Shown here piece after piece: positions 26,107 to 34,549 of a stretch of 64,000 nucleotides of DNA. Position numbers and translations under genes: made by a program. The notes under the pieces are model-generated. The model searched no databases. It was given only the letters and a program-made list of their open reading frames with translations, and was not told where the DNA came from. Source of the DNA: CADDYT01 sp035294125 (GTDB lineage Bacteria; Chloroflexota; Ktedonobacteria; Ktedonobacterales; Ktedonobacteraceae). The DNA lies in the NCBI GenBank assembly GCA_035294125.1, contig DATGLM010000076.1:1-64000 (forward strand). The letters run 5' to 3'. How positions within the stretch are numbered: the stretch's first letter is position 1; each line of letters starts with the position of its first letter.

Positions 26107-27090
26107 CTAATACGCCGCCAGCTTGCGCGCTGCAGCGACGATTTTCTCGGTATTGGGCAGAAAGGCCGCTTCCAGTGGTGGCGCGTAGGGGAACGGAACA
26201 TCCGGCGCCGCCACGCGGGTAATGGGGCCATCCAGATACTCGAAGAGGTCTTCGGCCAGAATTGCCGCCAGTTCCGCGCCGATGCCGCCGGTGAGCGTAT
26301 CCTCATGCACGATCAGCACCTTGTTAGTGCGCTTGACCGACTCCAGGATGGTCTCGCGGTCCAGCGGCGTCAGACTGCGCAGGTCGATGACCTCGATCTC
26401 CAGATCATCATCCTCCTCTAGAATCTGCGCCGCCTTCAGGCTCTGATGCACCATCGCCCCGTAGGTCAGGATGGTCATATCCTGACCCTCGCGCCGCACC
26501 ATCGCCTTGCCCAGCGGCACTGTGTAGTCCTCTCCCGGTAGTTCCTCGCGCAGCTCCGGCATGCGATAGAGCAGTTTATGTTCCAGGTAGAGTACCGGAT
26601 TGTTGTCGCGCACAGCCGCCTTCAGCAGCCCCTTCGCATCATAAGCGGTTGATGGGGCCACTACTTTGATGCCCGGTGTGTGGAAAAACCAGGCTTCCGG
26701 GCTGACGGAATGGAACGGCCCGCCCTTCGTGCCACCGCCGGATGGCCCGCGAATGACCATCGGCACCGGCATCCCTACGCGCCAGTACATCTTGCTCGCC
26801 ATGTTGATGATCTGATCGAAGCCGCAGGTAATGAAATCGATAAATTGCATCTCGGCGATGGGGCGCATGCCCATCAGCGCGGCACCCACTGCCGAGCCGA
26901 TAATCGCGCCCTCGGCCATCGGCGCATCGATGACGCGCTCCGGTCCAAACTCTTCGAGGAACCCGGCGCTGACCTTAAACGCGCCGCCGTAGGTTCCCAC
27001 GTCCTCGCCGAGCAGGAATACGGCCTCGTCGCGCCGCATCTCCTCGCGAATGGCCTGGCTAATGGCCTCCAGATAGGTTACTGCGCTCAT
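26107..27090 (-). CDS. 2-oxoacid dehydrogenase E1 component, beta subunit
   Basis: The 327 residues match the transketolase central and C-terminal domains of E1 beta: EAISQAIREEMRRDEAVFLLGEDVGTYGGAFKVS, DAPMAEGAIIGSAVGAALMGMRPIAEMQF, GPSGGGTKGGPFHSVSPEAWFFHTPGIKVVAPSTAYDAKGLL, and LRSLTPLDRETILESVKRTNKVLIVHED. It overlaps the E1 alpha stop by 4 bases (ATGA), so the two subunits are translationally coupled. Together they decarboxylate a 2-oxo acid using thiamine diphosphate. Confidence 0.94.
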   Translation of the reverse strand: MSAVTYLEAISQAIREEMRRDEAVFLLGEDVGTYGGAFKVSAGFLEEFGPERVIDAPMAEGAIIGSAVGAALMGMRPIAEMQFIDFITCGFDQIINMASKMYWRVGMPVPMVIRGPSGGGTKGGPFHSVSPEAWFFHTPGIKVVAPSTAYDAKGLLKAAVRDNNPVLYLEHKLLYRMPELREELPGEDYTVPLGKAMVRREGQDMTILTYGAMVHQSLKAAQILEEDDDLEIEVIDLRSLTPLDRETILESVKRTNKVLIVHEDTLTGGIGAELAAILAEDLFEYLDGPITRVAAPDVPFPYAPPLEAAFLPNTEKIVAAARKLAAY

Positions 27091-28196
27091 CTCTTTGCCA
27101 CCTCCTCCGGCGCGCTGTACGCCGGCTCGCCCGGCTGTGCCATTGTGGTGAATGGTCTCCCTGTCCTTGTATCCAACGCATTGACATAGCGCGGGTCGCG
27201 GTCGCCCGGCTCGCCAATAATGGCAACCGGTCCATCCGGCGCGAAAACGTAATCCGCCACCGTCGCCGGGTCCGGTGCGGGACTCTGCTCGGCGAAGCGC
27301 ACGGCATCATCAACAACAGCCTTCACGCGCGCCTCGATTTCGGCCTTCTCCCCTTCTGTCAAAATGCTCTGTTCGCTCAAATACGCCTCAAAGCGAGAGA
27401 TAGGGTCCTTCTTTAGCCATTCCTCGCGCAGCTCCTGCGGCACGTAATCGGCCTTATCGGCCTCGGAATGGCCGCGCACGCGAAACGTCTTGCTCTCTAC
27501 CAGCACCGGCCCCTTGCCGCCGCGCGCATGCTCTACCGCGTGTTCAACCACCTCCATCACCGCCAGCACATCATTGCCGTCAACACTCGCGCCCGGCATG
27601 CCATAGCCAGTCGAGCGAGCCGAGAGGTCATCAACAGCAAATTCTTGCCGGTTGGGCGTCGAATACGCATAGCCATTATTTTCAACCAGAAAGACCACCG
27701 GCAGCTTCTGTACCGAGGCCAGATTCAGCGCCTCGTGAAACGCGCCTGTGCTCGTCGCGCCATCGCCACATGTAGCCAGCACCACGCTCTCACGCCCGCG
27801 CATCTTCAGCGCCAGCGCCACGCCGCAAGCCACCGGCAGCGACTCGCCCAGCATGCTGATCATCGGAACAATACCGGCATGCATATCGCCAATATGCACC
27901 TGCCCATCGCGCCCCAACGTCGGTGAATTTCCGCGTGCTAACCACTGGCACATCACCGCACGCGGCGAAACGCCCCGCACGAGATGCATACCCAGATCAC
28001 GATGCTGCGGCACAATGCAGTCACCTTCGCTCAGCGTCATTGCTGCCCCGACGGTCGTCGCCTCATGTCCCTGCGCCGTGTAGACGCCGCCCACAACCCT
28101 GCCCTGTAAGAACAGCGTGCGCGTGCGATCCTCCATAGCACGGGTGAGACGCATAAGATAATAGATCTGTAGCAGGTCAGCCCGCCCCAGTCGCAT
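27087..28196 (-). CDS. 2-oxoacid dehydrogenase E1 component, alpha subunit
   Basis: The 369 residues carry the thiamine diphosphate motif (CGDGATSTGAFHEALNLASVQKLPVVFLVENNGYAYST) and the phosphorylation-loop region (ESKTFRVRGHSEADKADYVP). The start chosen is ATG 28196, with AAGGAAGG 6 bases upstream; an ATG six codons earlier lacks one. The set alpha-beta-E2 with separate E1 subunits is the branched-chain/pyruvate type. Acting with E2 and a distant E3, it feeds acyl-CoA into central metabolism. A promoter lies about 45 bases upstream. Confidence 0.94.
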   Translation of the reverse strand: MRLGRADLLQIYYLMRLTRAMEDRTRTLFLQGRVVGGVYTAQGHEATTVGAAMTLSEGDCIVPQHRDLGMHLVRGVSPRAVMCQWLARGNSPTLGRDGQVHIGDMHAGIVPMISMLGESLPVACGVALALKMRGRESVVLATCGDGATSTGAFHEALNLASVQKLPVVFLVENNGYAYSTPNRQEFAVDDLSARSTGYGMPGASVDGNDVLAVMEVVEHAVEHARGGKGPVLVESKTFRVRGHSEADKADYVPQELREEWLKKDPISRFEAYLSEQSILTEGEKAEIEARVKAVVDDAVRFAEQSPAPDPATVADYVFAPDGPVAIIGEPGDRDPRYVNALDTRTGRPFTTMAQPGEPAYSAPEEVAKR

Positions 28197-28241
28197 AACA
28201 ATCCCTTCCTTCATATACTTATAGAGGCTTTAACCATATTC

Positions 28242-28271
28242 ATGCTAGCACGCGCTACAAACGAGTGTCAA
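28242..28271 (-). promoter_or_regulatory. Promoter of the 2-oxoacid dehydrogenase operon
   Basis: On the minus strand TTGACA (28271-28266) is separated by 18 bases from TAGCAT (28247-28242), 45 bases before the E1 alpha start. Confidence 0.6.
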
Positions 28272-28369
28272 GCCACCCATAAGCATTCCATTTTGCGCAG
28301 GTTGAGGGTATACTATAACTGGTAAACACTACTAATTGTTAGTACAGACTTTACAAGGAGGAAAGACCC

Positions 28370-28876
28370 GTGGATCCATTTATCGGCCAGATTATTCTCG
28401 TCCCCTACAACTTTGCCCCTCAAGGATGGGCCCTCTGCAATGGTCAGTTGCTTCCTATCGCGCAGAACACGGCGCTCTTCTCGCTGCTTGGCACAACGTA
28501 TGGCGGTGACGGCGTAACCACCTTTGCTCTTCCCGATCTGCGTGGCCGCGTTCCCATCAGCGCAGGGCAGGGTCCCGGCTTGCAGCCCTATGCTCTGGGG
28601 CAGGAAGGCGGCGAGGAGACGGTCACCTTGAACACAAATCAGATACCGGCGCACTCGCATGCGGTCTACGCAAACTCGACTCATTCCAATTCCGACCAAC
28701 CCGCGAATAACTTCCCCGGCGCAAGCGCCCATTTCCAGACAAGCACTGATGGCACGAAAATGAACCCGGGGATGATTGGACAGACAGGAGGATCGCAGCC
28801 GCATGACAACAGGCAGCCCTACCTCACTCTCAACTACTGCATCGCCTTGCAGGGAATCTATCCATCGCGGCCCTAG
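28370..28876 (+). CDS. Phage tail collar domain protein (MdpB-like)
   Basis: The 168 residues begin MDPFIGQIILVPYNFAPQGWALCNGQLLPIAQNTALFSLLGTTYGGDGVTTFALPDLRGRVP, the standard tail-collar/microcystin-dependent-protein pattern, followed by GEETVTLNTNQIPAHSHAV and the closing PYLTLNYCIALQGIYP. Such proteins form trimeric tips in phage tails, but solitary copies are common in Chloroflexota and cyanobacteria, usually beside a GNAT gene, as here. AAGGAGGAAAGACCC precedes the GTG start. No other tail gene is adjacent. Confidence 0.9.
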   Translation: MDPFIGQIILVPYNFAPQGWALCNGQLLPIAQNTALFSLLGTTYGGDGVTTFALPDLRGRVPISAGQGPGLQPYALGQEGGEETVTLNTNQIPAHSHAVYANSTHSNSDQPANNFPGASAHFQTSTDGTKMNPGMIGQTGGSQPHDNRQPYLTLNYCIALQGIYPSRP

Positions 28877-28894
28877 CATAGAGTTGTAAAAACT

Positions 28895-29368
28895 ATGTCA
28901 ATCACGCTTCGACCTGTTTCTCAGGATGATGAGGCCTTTCTGTACCAACTCTACAGTCAGGCCCACATCGACGAATTGGGCGCACGAGACTGGGATGCCA
29001 ACCAGCAACAGTTCTTCCTGCGCATGCAGTTCAACGCACAGCAGCGTTTCTACCAGTCCGAGTACCCCGACGCGGACTATAGCATCATCCTCCTGGATCA
29101 GCGCCCTGTTGGTTGGATCGTCATCGCCCGGATGGTTGATGAGATGCTGGTGGTAGATATCGCTCTGCTGCCAGAATATCGCAATACCGGAATTGGCACG
29201 CTGCTCCTCCAGGGCATGCAGGCCGAGGCGGCACAGACAGGCAAACGCATCCACCTTCATGTCACAAGATTCAACCCGGCCATTCGACTCTATGAACGCT
29301 CAGGGTTTTCCAGGATTGGCGAAACGGGTATGCATTTTCTGATGGAGTGGAAGCCCCCGAAAACATGA
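28895..29368 (+). CDS. GNAT N-acetyltransferase
   Basis: The 157 residues show the GNAT order: LRPVSQDDEAFLYQLY, then WIVIARMVDEMLVVDIALLPEYRNTGIGTLLLQGM with the acetyl-CoA loop (RNTGIG), then NPAIRLYERSGF. It lies 18 bases after the tail-collar gene and is probably cotranscribed. The pairing of a tail-collar protein with a GNAT recurs across genomes, which suggests that the acetyltransferase acts on the partner or on the same process; the substrate is not known. Confidence 0.88.
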   Translation: MSITLRPVSQDDEAFLYQLYSQAHIDELGARDWDANQQQFFLRMQFNAQQRFYQSEYPDADYSIILLDQRPVGWIVIARMVDEMLVVDIALLPEYRNTGIGTLLLQGMQAEAAQTGKRIHLHVTRFNPAIRLYERSGFSRIGETGMHFLMEWKPPKT

Positions 29369-29389
29369 AAGTAAAGAGCGCGAGGGCAT

Positions 29390-29416
29390 GCAGGCCGACC
29401 CTTGCGATCGGCCTGC
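29390..29416. repeat. Short perfect hairpin of the GGCCGA family
   Basis: Nine-base perfect arms (GCAGGCCGA, 29390-29398; TCGGCCTGC, 29408-29416) lie between the converging GNAT and FHA-PrsW genes. It may serve as a shared terminator or be a short copy of the repeat family. Confidence 0.6.
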
Positions 29417-29442
29417 GAGGTCGGACCAGGGAGGCGCGAAAG

Positions 29443-31329
29443 CTATTTCTGTCCCTTCCGCAGCTCCGCCATGCGAATCTCTTTGCGCAGGCGCGCGATG
29501 CGCTGGCGGTAGGCATCTTCGGGCTGGCGGTAGCCGAGCTTGGGCTTGTCGCCCATCTGCACGTGCCATTTGCGGAAGGCCAGCCCGATCTGTGTCTGGT
29601 ACAGTGCCTTGACGCGCAGCCACTGCCGGATACCGCATTTGAAGAGGGCGCGCCGCTCCGCCCGCGTGCGCTGGAACGAGTTTTGCAGCAGCGCGTACTC
29701 ATCTACCCGCACTACCCCGTTACTGACCTCTGATGAGAGAAACTCGCGAATAACGGCGGCCTCGTGCGCAAGGCTCTTGATGAGGATATAGAGCAGGCCG
29801 ATCTGTGCCAGGAAAGGCGGAATGTAGTCACCAATGATGGCGATCAACGAGAACGTGGCCACGCTCACGTTGCCAGGAGCCGCCTGCACGGCGGCGCTCG
29901 CCTGGAAATCCACAAAATCGAAGAAGCTGTGCAGCCCCACGGCGATCAGGTAGCCCAGCAGAGGAATCACGATCTGCTTCCAGCGCACTCGCGTGTGGCG
30001 CACATAGCCCAGGCCCGCCCCAAAGCACGCCGTAAACGTCGAATGGCCAAGCCAGCCCAGGATAATTCTCCCGACTATAAGAAATACCAGGATGTTATGG
30101 GATTGCGTCGCGAAATAGCTGAAATTCTCCACCATCGCGAAGCCTGCGCCGATCAACGCGCCATAGACGATGCCATCGGTCACGTTGTCGAACTCGTCGC
30201 GCAGAATGACAAAGAGCAGGAGCAGACCGATGCCCTTGATTGTCTCCTCCGTGATACCAGCGTTCAGCCCGGCCAGCGCCGAACGGATCACATCGCTGGC
30301 ACCCGGCGGCAAGATGTTTTGCAGCGTCCCATCGACCTGTCGCTCGATAAACCACGTCGGGGGAATAGCGATCAACGCCCCCCACAAAAATGCCGCCAGG
30401 CGCAGGAACCAGGGTTCACGCTCGAAACGATCCATGAAGTCGACCAGAAAATTAATGCCAATCGCTGGGATCACCGGGATGGTCAGCGCCGTCACCACCG
30501 TCCACGGCCCGTATTCCGCCAGCGCTGAGAAGCCAATCACGCTATTGAGCAGAATCGTCACCAGCGCGCTGAGTCCCAGAATGGCGATGGCGATACCCGC
30601 GATCATCCAGCGCGTGCGCGGACCCATGCGTTGGGGCAGCGCAAACTGCATTGTCACCCCTACACCCATTAAATTCACGTCGTCCTCGTCATCCCAGGGC
30701 TGTGCCACCAGTTCCGGCTCAGGCTGCACCGGCAGCGCGGAAATACTGCCACCTCCATTGTTTCCGGGCACATAACCCGACGGCGATTGTGGCGCGGACA
30801 AAGTAGCCTGCACACCATGCCCCGGCTCCACGGATATATTCGACTGCGCCGGAATCTGGCGTTGCGGTGTGCCAGAGAGAGAAGAAGAGGAGAGCAAGGA
30901 AGATGCAGGAAGTCGTTCAGTTGCGGCATTGCTCACATCGTCAAAGGCTGTTTGACGGGGCAAGGGCTGCGGAGCAATCAATTGGAGCATCGTACTGCCC
31001 AGGATAAGTGTATCCTGCGGCTGCACAGGGAAACTTTGACCCGCCTGCACTGGCTCCCCGTTCACCCGTACCACATTATGCGCGGTCAGATTGACAATGT
31101 GCCACCCACTTTTATCCAGCAACAAACGGGCATGAAAACGCGATACAGTCGGGTCCATCAACACGACATCGTTGTCTAGCGCGCGTCCAATGGCCGTATC
31201 TGTGCGCGTAACCAGGTGTACCAGCCGCTCCTCGGGTATCAAACTGCCCTGATAGCGTTCCTGGAGAGATGACGTATGCGCGGGTGGGCGCACCCCCACA
31301 ACCCGCAGTACACCATATTGTTGCTCCAT
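29443..31329 (-). CDS. FHA domain fused to PrsW-type intramembrane protease
   Basis: The 628 residues open with a forkhead-associated domain (about 50-115: IGRALDNDVVLMDPTVSRFHARLLL ... VNGEPVQAG ... DTLILGSTMLQL) holding the conserved Arg, Ser-Arg-x-His and Asn that bind phosphothreonine. A proline-rich linker (about 130-225) leads to 8-9 membrane helices with the PrsW motifs GITEETIKG (Glu-Glu-x-x-Lys), FAMVENFSYF and the His in HSTFTACFGA. PrsW proteases cut transmembrane anti-sigma factors. The fusion suggests that phosphothreonine binding on the cytosolic side recruits or controls the protease. A basic C-terminal tail of about 90 residues follows the last helix. Confidence 0.88.
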   Translation of the reverse strand: MEQQYGVLRVVGVRPPAHTSSLQERYQGSLIPEERLVHLVTRTDTAIGRALDNDVVLMDPTVSRFHARLLLDKSGWHIVNLTAHNVVRVNGEPVQAGQSFPVQPQDTLILGSTMLQLIAPQPLPRQTAFDDVSNAATERLPASSLLSSSSLSGTPQRQIPAQSNISVEPGHGVQATLSAPQSPSGYVPGNNGGGSISALPVQPEPELVAQPWDDEDDVNLMGVGVTMQFALPQRMGPRTRWMIAGIAIAILGLSALVTILLNSVIGFSALAEYGPWTVVTALTIPVIPAIGINFLVDFMDRFEREPWFLRLAAFLWGALIAIPPTWFIERQVDGTLQNILPPGASDVIRSALAGLNAGITEETIKGIGLLLLFVILRDEFDNVTDGIVYGALIGAGFAMVENFSYFATQSHNILVFLIVGRIILGWLGHSTFTACFGAGLGYVRHTRVRWKQIVIPLLGYLIAVGLHSFFDFVDFQASAAVQAAPGNVSVATFSLIAIIGDYIPPFLAQIGLLYILIKSLAHEAAVIREFLSSEVSNGVVRVDEYALLQNSFQRTRAERRALFKCGIRQWLRVKALYQTQIGLAFRKWHVQMGDKPKLGYRQPEDAYRQRIARLRKEIRMAELRKGQK

Positions 31330-31441
31330 GCTCTCTTCCTGGCACTCCCAATCTCTACAGCGCGTAGCAATGCTCTCTATCCATCTTACAATATAGCAGA
31401 TTTACAGGCAAAATAGCCAGTTTCACCAGTATCAGGCAAAA

Positions 31442-31840
31442 TCACTCCCTACTGGCGTGAAAGAGAGTATCCACCACCGCTTGACCGGCATATTCCCCCA
31501 CTAACTGGCTCAACTGCTCCCAGGACATCATTACCGATGCATAGCGTTCCCAGAAATCCGCGCCCTCCGCCTCTACCAGCCGCCAGCGTCGGTACGCCTC
31601 GTAGCTGGCAAAGCGTATCAGCAGCAGGTAACGCCCACCCTCTTCCGTCTCCTCCACCGCTGTCATCTTTGCCGGTGCAGGCACGACTCCGTCGCCTTCC
31701 AGCCGCAGCAGCGAGAGGCTTTTCACACCCGCCACCCAGCTCTGCATCTCCGCCAGACCGCTCGCCGCAAGCCGTTCCAGCTCCGTCGCCGCCATCCTCG
31801 CCCTCAATTGATACACCCTGACCAGAACATAATCACCCAA
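31442..31840 (-). CDS. Hypothetical protein, possible dimeric alpha-beta barrel
   Basis: The 132 residues have a beta-alpha-beta pattern (YVLVRVYQLRARMA ... AEMQSWVAGVKSLSLLRLEGDG ... GRYLLLIRFASYEAYRRWRL) like ferredoxin-fold monooxygenase or stress-response barrel proteins. No catalytic signature is visible and the family is not recognised. It stands alone between the FHA-PrsW gene and the MutS-like gene on the same strand, with about 100-140 bases each side. Confidence 0.55.
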   Translation of the reverse strand: MGDYVLVRVYQLRARMAATELERLAASGLAEMQSWVAGVKSLSLLRLEGDGVVPAPAKMTAVEETEEGGRYLLLIRFASYEAYRRWRLVEAEGADFWERYASVMMSWEQLSQLVGEYAGQAVVDTLFHASRE

Positions 31841-31982
31841 GCGGCAAACACTCCCCTCTTAGATAGTATAACCTTAGCACTACTATACAGAAGAATGTCC
31901 CACCTGACAAGAGAAAAAGGCGAATGGGGGATATATCCATAAGCGCGTAGGCTACGCAGGATAATGCCTGTGCGTAGATCTA

Positions 31983-33899
31983 CTACTCAACGGGCAGCCC
32001 CTCCAACTGCATAATCTTCAGAGCATTGCGCGTGGGACAGGGACCGGGACGCAGTCGGTAATCAAAGACCAGTCGTCCATTAACCACCTCCTCGCGGAAA
32101 TGGTAATGGTGGATCTCCGCCAGTTCCTCGGAGAGCTTTACCAGTTCCAGGTCATGTGTCGAAATCGCTCCTACGCAATGCTTGCCCGCCAGCGCCTTGA
32201 TGTAGGCGCGGCTTCCAATCAGCCGCTCGTAATTATTCGTTCCCCGGTAGATCTCGTCTACCAGGAAAAAGACCGGCAAAGTGCGCTCTTCTTCCAGCTT
32301 AGCCAGCAGCCCCTTCAGCCGCCGCACCTCGGCATAGAAGTACGAATAGCCATCCGCCAGCGAATCGCTCACCTTGATACAGGCATAGACCTCGAACAGT
32401 CGCGTGCGCAAACTCAGCGCACTGACCGGGCCACCAGCGTAAGCCAGGCAGAGGTTAATTCCCAGCGTGCGCAGGAACGTGCTTTTGCCCGCCATATTCG
32501 AGCCTGTAATCATGATAATTTCGCCCAGGCTCTGGAGTGAAAAATCATTCACTACCCTTCTCTCAGCCGCGATCAGTGGGTGTCCCAGGCCAATCGCCTC
32601 AAAGACTGGAGCTTCCGTCTCCGCAACAAGCTCTGGCAGCGTGAAATCGGGATTGAGATAGGCAAAATTGGCTAGCGAACAGAGGGCCTCAAGCTCGTAC
32701 AATATGTCCAGCCAGACCGGTAACAGCTCCGCTACCTGCTCGCGATAGTGATTCAGGAGATACGCCACCCAGGCATCCCACGGCAGCAGCGCATTCACGA
32801 ATAGCCCCAGCACCTCACTCTGTTCCAGCACGGCAGCCTGCGTCAGCAGCGTCAGCCGCTTCAATAGAAGCGAAGATCGCCGCTGCTTATCCGTGAAAAA
32901 TGGCTCGCACAACTCCTTGAGCCGTTCGTGTTTCCCATATGGATAGCGTTCCAGGTAGGTAAAAATTGGCTCCAACTGGCCGAAGGCGTCGCGTAAAACG
33001 CCCGCGCCCACCATCAAATTGCCCCGGCTCTTGCGCGTCGCCAGATAGTAGACAAGCGAGAGCAGCATGGAGAGGAGAAAATAGAGCGGCGAAAGTAGTC
33101 CCAGCAGATAGAGCACGATCAGCAGCAGCGCCGCGCCCGACAGCAGTGTTGGCATGACCAGCGACGAGCGCGGCACCCGGGTTGACGCTTGTTCCTCCAG
33201 CCACAGCAACACCCGCTCCGCATCGAGCGCGTCAAACGCATATCTCGTCGCGTACATCCCTTGCAATTGCAGCTTATCACGGAAGCGCGCCATCGGAGTC
33301 AGTTCCCGCACCAGGGCTTGCCGCTCGCGAATCTCCCGCTTGTCTGGCTCTGTATTCAGCAGCCAGTCCAGCAACCGTTCGCGCCCCTCAAGCGAAACGC
33401 CCACATTCAGCAACCGGTGCAGCGAATGCTCACCCGTAATATCCAGGTCAATCTCAAACGGGTGATCCTTATATTCCTCCGCATCGCGCAGCCGCGCCGC
33501 CGGAAGCGCATCCCAGTCCAGACGCATCCTGGCCACCTGCGCTCGCTTCATCTGCAACCACAGCCGGTGGCGCACAACGCTCAGATCAACCTTGCGCGTC
33601 TCACGCATGGCCCACACAAAGACCACCGCCGTCAGCGCGAAAGCCAGCACGCCCAGCCAGCGCACCGCGAAAAGCACAAAAATACTCAGCACAATCCCAC
33701 CGATAAAAATCCCTAGCTGCGTCGAGCGCAAACTTGCACTGCGCACCGACAACGCATTCAACCGCCTCTGCACCCTCTCCACATCGCGCTCCAGCGCCCC
33801 CAACCGCGCCTCTCGCCCGCCCGGTTCACCCGGCTTACTCTGCTCACCCGGCACGCGCTGCATATTCTGTGCCTGCCTGCGCTGTGTAATCTTTACCAT
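31983..33899 (-). CDS. MutS-like ATPase with membrane helices
   Basis: The 638 residues end in the MutS ATPase: Walker A GSNMAGKSTFLRT (about 465-477), Walker B and signature FFLVDEIYRGTNNYERL and STHDLELVKL. Mismatch-recognition domain I is missing. The N-terminal part has a coiled coil (EARLGALERDVERVQRRLNAL) and two hydrophobic regions (about 58-96 and 235-275) long enough for pairs of membrane helices. This matches the short membrane MutS-like group distinct from MutS1 and MutS2, whose function is unknown. ATG 33899 is chosen; the frame also has a TTG three codons earlier. Confidence 0.85.
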   Translation of the reverse strand: MVKITQRRQAQNMQRVPGEQSKPGEPGGREARLGALERDVERVQRRLNALSVRSASLRSTQLGIFIGGIVLSIFVLFAVRWLGVLAFALTAVVFVWAMRETRKVDLSVVRHRLWLQMKRAQVARMRLDWDALPAARLRDAEEYKDHPFEIDLDITGEHSLHRLLNVGVSLEGRERLLDWLLNTEPDKREIRERQALVRELTPMARFRDKLQLQGMYATRYAFDALDAERVLLWLEEQASTRVPRSSLVMPTLLSGAALLLIVLYLLGLLSPLYFLLSMLLSLVYYLATRKSRGNLMVGAGVLRDAFGQLEPIFTYLERYPYGKHERLKELCEPFFTDKQRRSSLLLKRLTLLTQAAVLEQSEVLGLFVNALLPWDAWVAYLLNHYREQVAELLPVWLDILYELEALCSLANFAYLNPDFTLPELVAETEAPVFEAIGLGHPLIAAERRVVNDFSLQSLGEIIMITGSNMAGKSTFLRTLGINLCLAYAGGPVSALSLRTRLFEVYACIKVSDSLADGYSYFYAEVRRLKGLLAKLEEERTLPVFFLVDEIYRGTNNYERLIGSRAYIKALAGKHCVGAISTHDLELVKLSEELAEIHHYHFREEVVNGRLVFDYRLRPGPCPTRNALKIMQLEGLPVE

Positions 33900-34115
33900 C
33901 GTACACAATCCTCAATATCATTTAGAAAATCCCGGACGTATAAATCCCTGCTTCTTCTCGCTTCATTATTCCTATCTACGTTTCAGCGGCATCAAGGTTA
34001 GTCTTCGCAGCAATGGGAGCTACCCGTCTCGACGCAAATACGCTATAATTTACCTGCTGGCAGTGAGTCGGCGCGAGCAGTTTGACACGATATTTTCTTC
34101 AGGAGAGAGAACACA

Positions 34116-34403
34116 ATGTATATTGTCGTAAATATGATTTCTGTACCAGAGGCACAGAGACAGGCAGTCATCGAAGGGTTCAAACAAGCTCTTCCCAGCA
34201 TGAAACGCTTCAACGGCTTCCTGGGCATGGAGGTATGGACGGCGGAAGATGGCAGCATGCAAGCCATTTCCCGCTGGGATTCTAAGGAGGCGATGGAAGA
34301 ATACTTGCAGAACGATCTCTTCAAGCAGCACCACAGTGGCGTCAGCAGCCAGCGTATGAACGTTGCTCAGCCGGCCCACTACACCGCCGAGGTTCTTAGC
34401 TAA
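34116..34403 (+). CDS. Antibiotic biosynthesis monooxygenase-fold protein
   Basis: The 95 residues match the ABM ferredoxin-like fold (MYIVVNMISVPEAQRQAVIEGFKQALPSMKRFNGFLGMEVW ... MQAISRWDSKEAMEEYLQND). Members include heme-degrading monooxygenases (HmoA/IsdG) and quinol-type monooxygenases. The His and Asn residues seen in heme degraders are not obvious, so I leave the activity open. AGGAGAGAGAACACA precedes the ATG. A TATAAT box at 34044-34049 may be its -10 region. A strong hairpin follows the stop. Confidence 0.8.
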   Translation: MYIVVNMISVPEAQRQAVIEGFKQALPSMKRFNGFLGMEVWTAEDGSMQAISRWDSKEAMEEYLQNDLFKQHHSGVSSQRMNVAQPAHYTAEVLS

Positions 34404-34422
34404 CTGCATAGAGCACTATATG

Positions 34423-34484
34423 AAAAGCGAGGCTGCTGAGTCATGCTGCACGACCACGCAGCATGACTCAGCAGCCTCGCTTTT
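34423..34484. terminator. Perfect bidirectional terminator hairpin
   Basis: Two perfect 27-base arms (34423-34449 and 34458-34484) enclose an 8-base loop; the stem starts AAAAGCGAGG and ends CCTCGCTTTT. It lies between the converging monooxygenase-fold and PP2C genes and gives U-runs on both strands. Confidence 0.85.
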
Positions 34485-34549
34485 CTTACCCACCTTTTCC
34501 GTAACTCTTTATCTGATTCCCTGGCATTTCTTCAATGACTTACCGGGAA

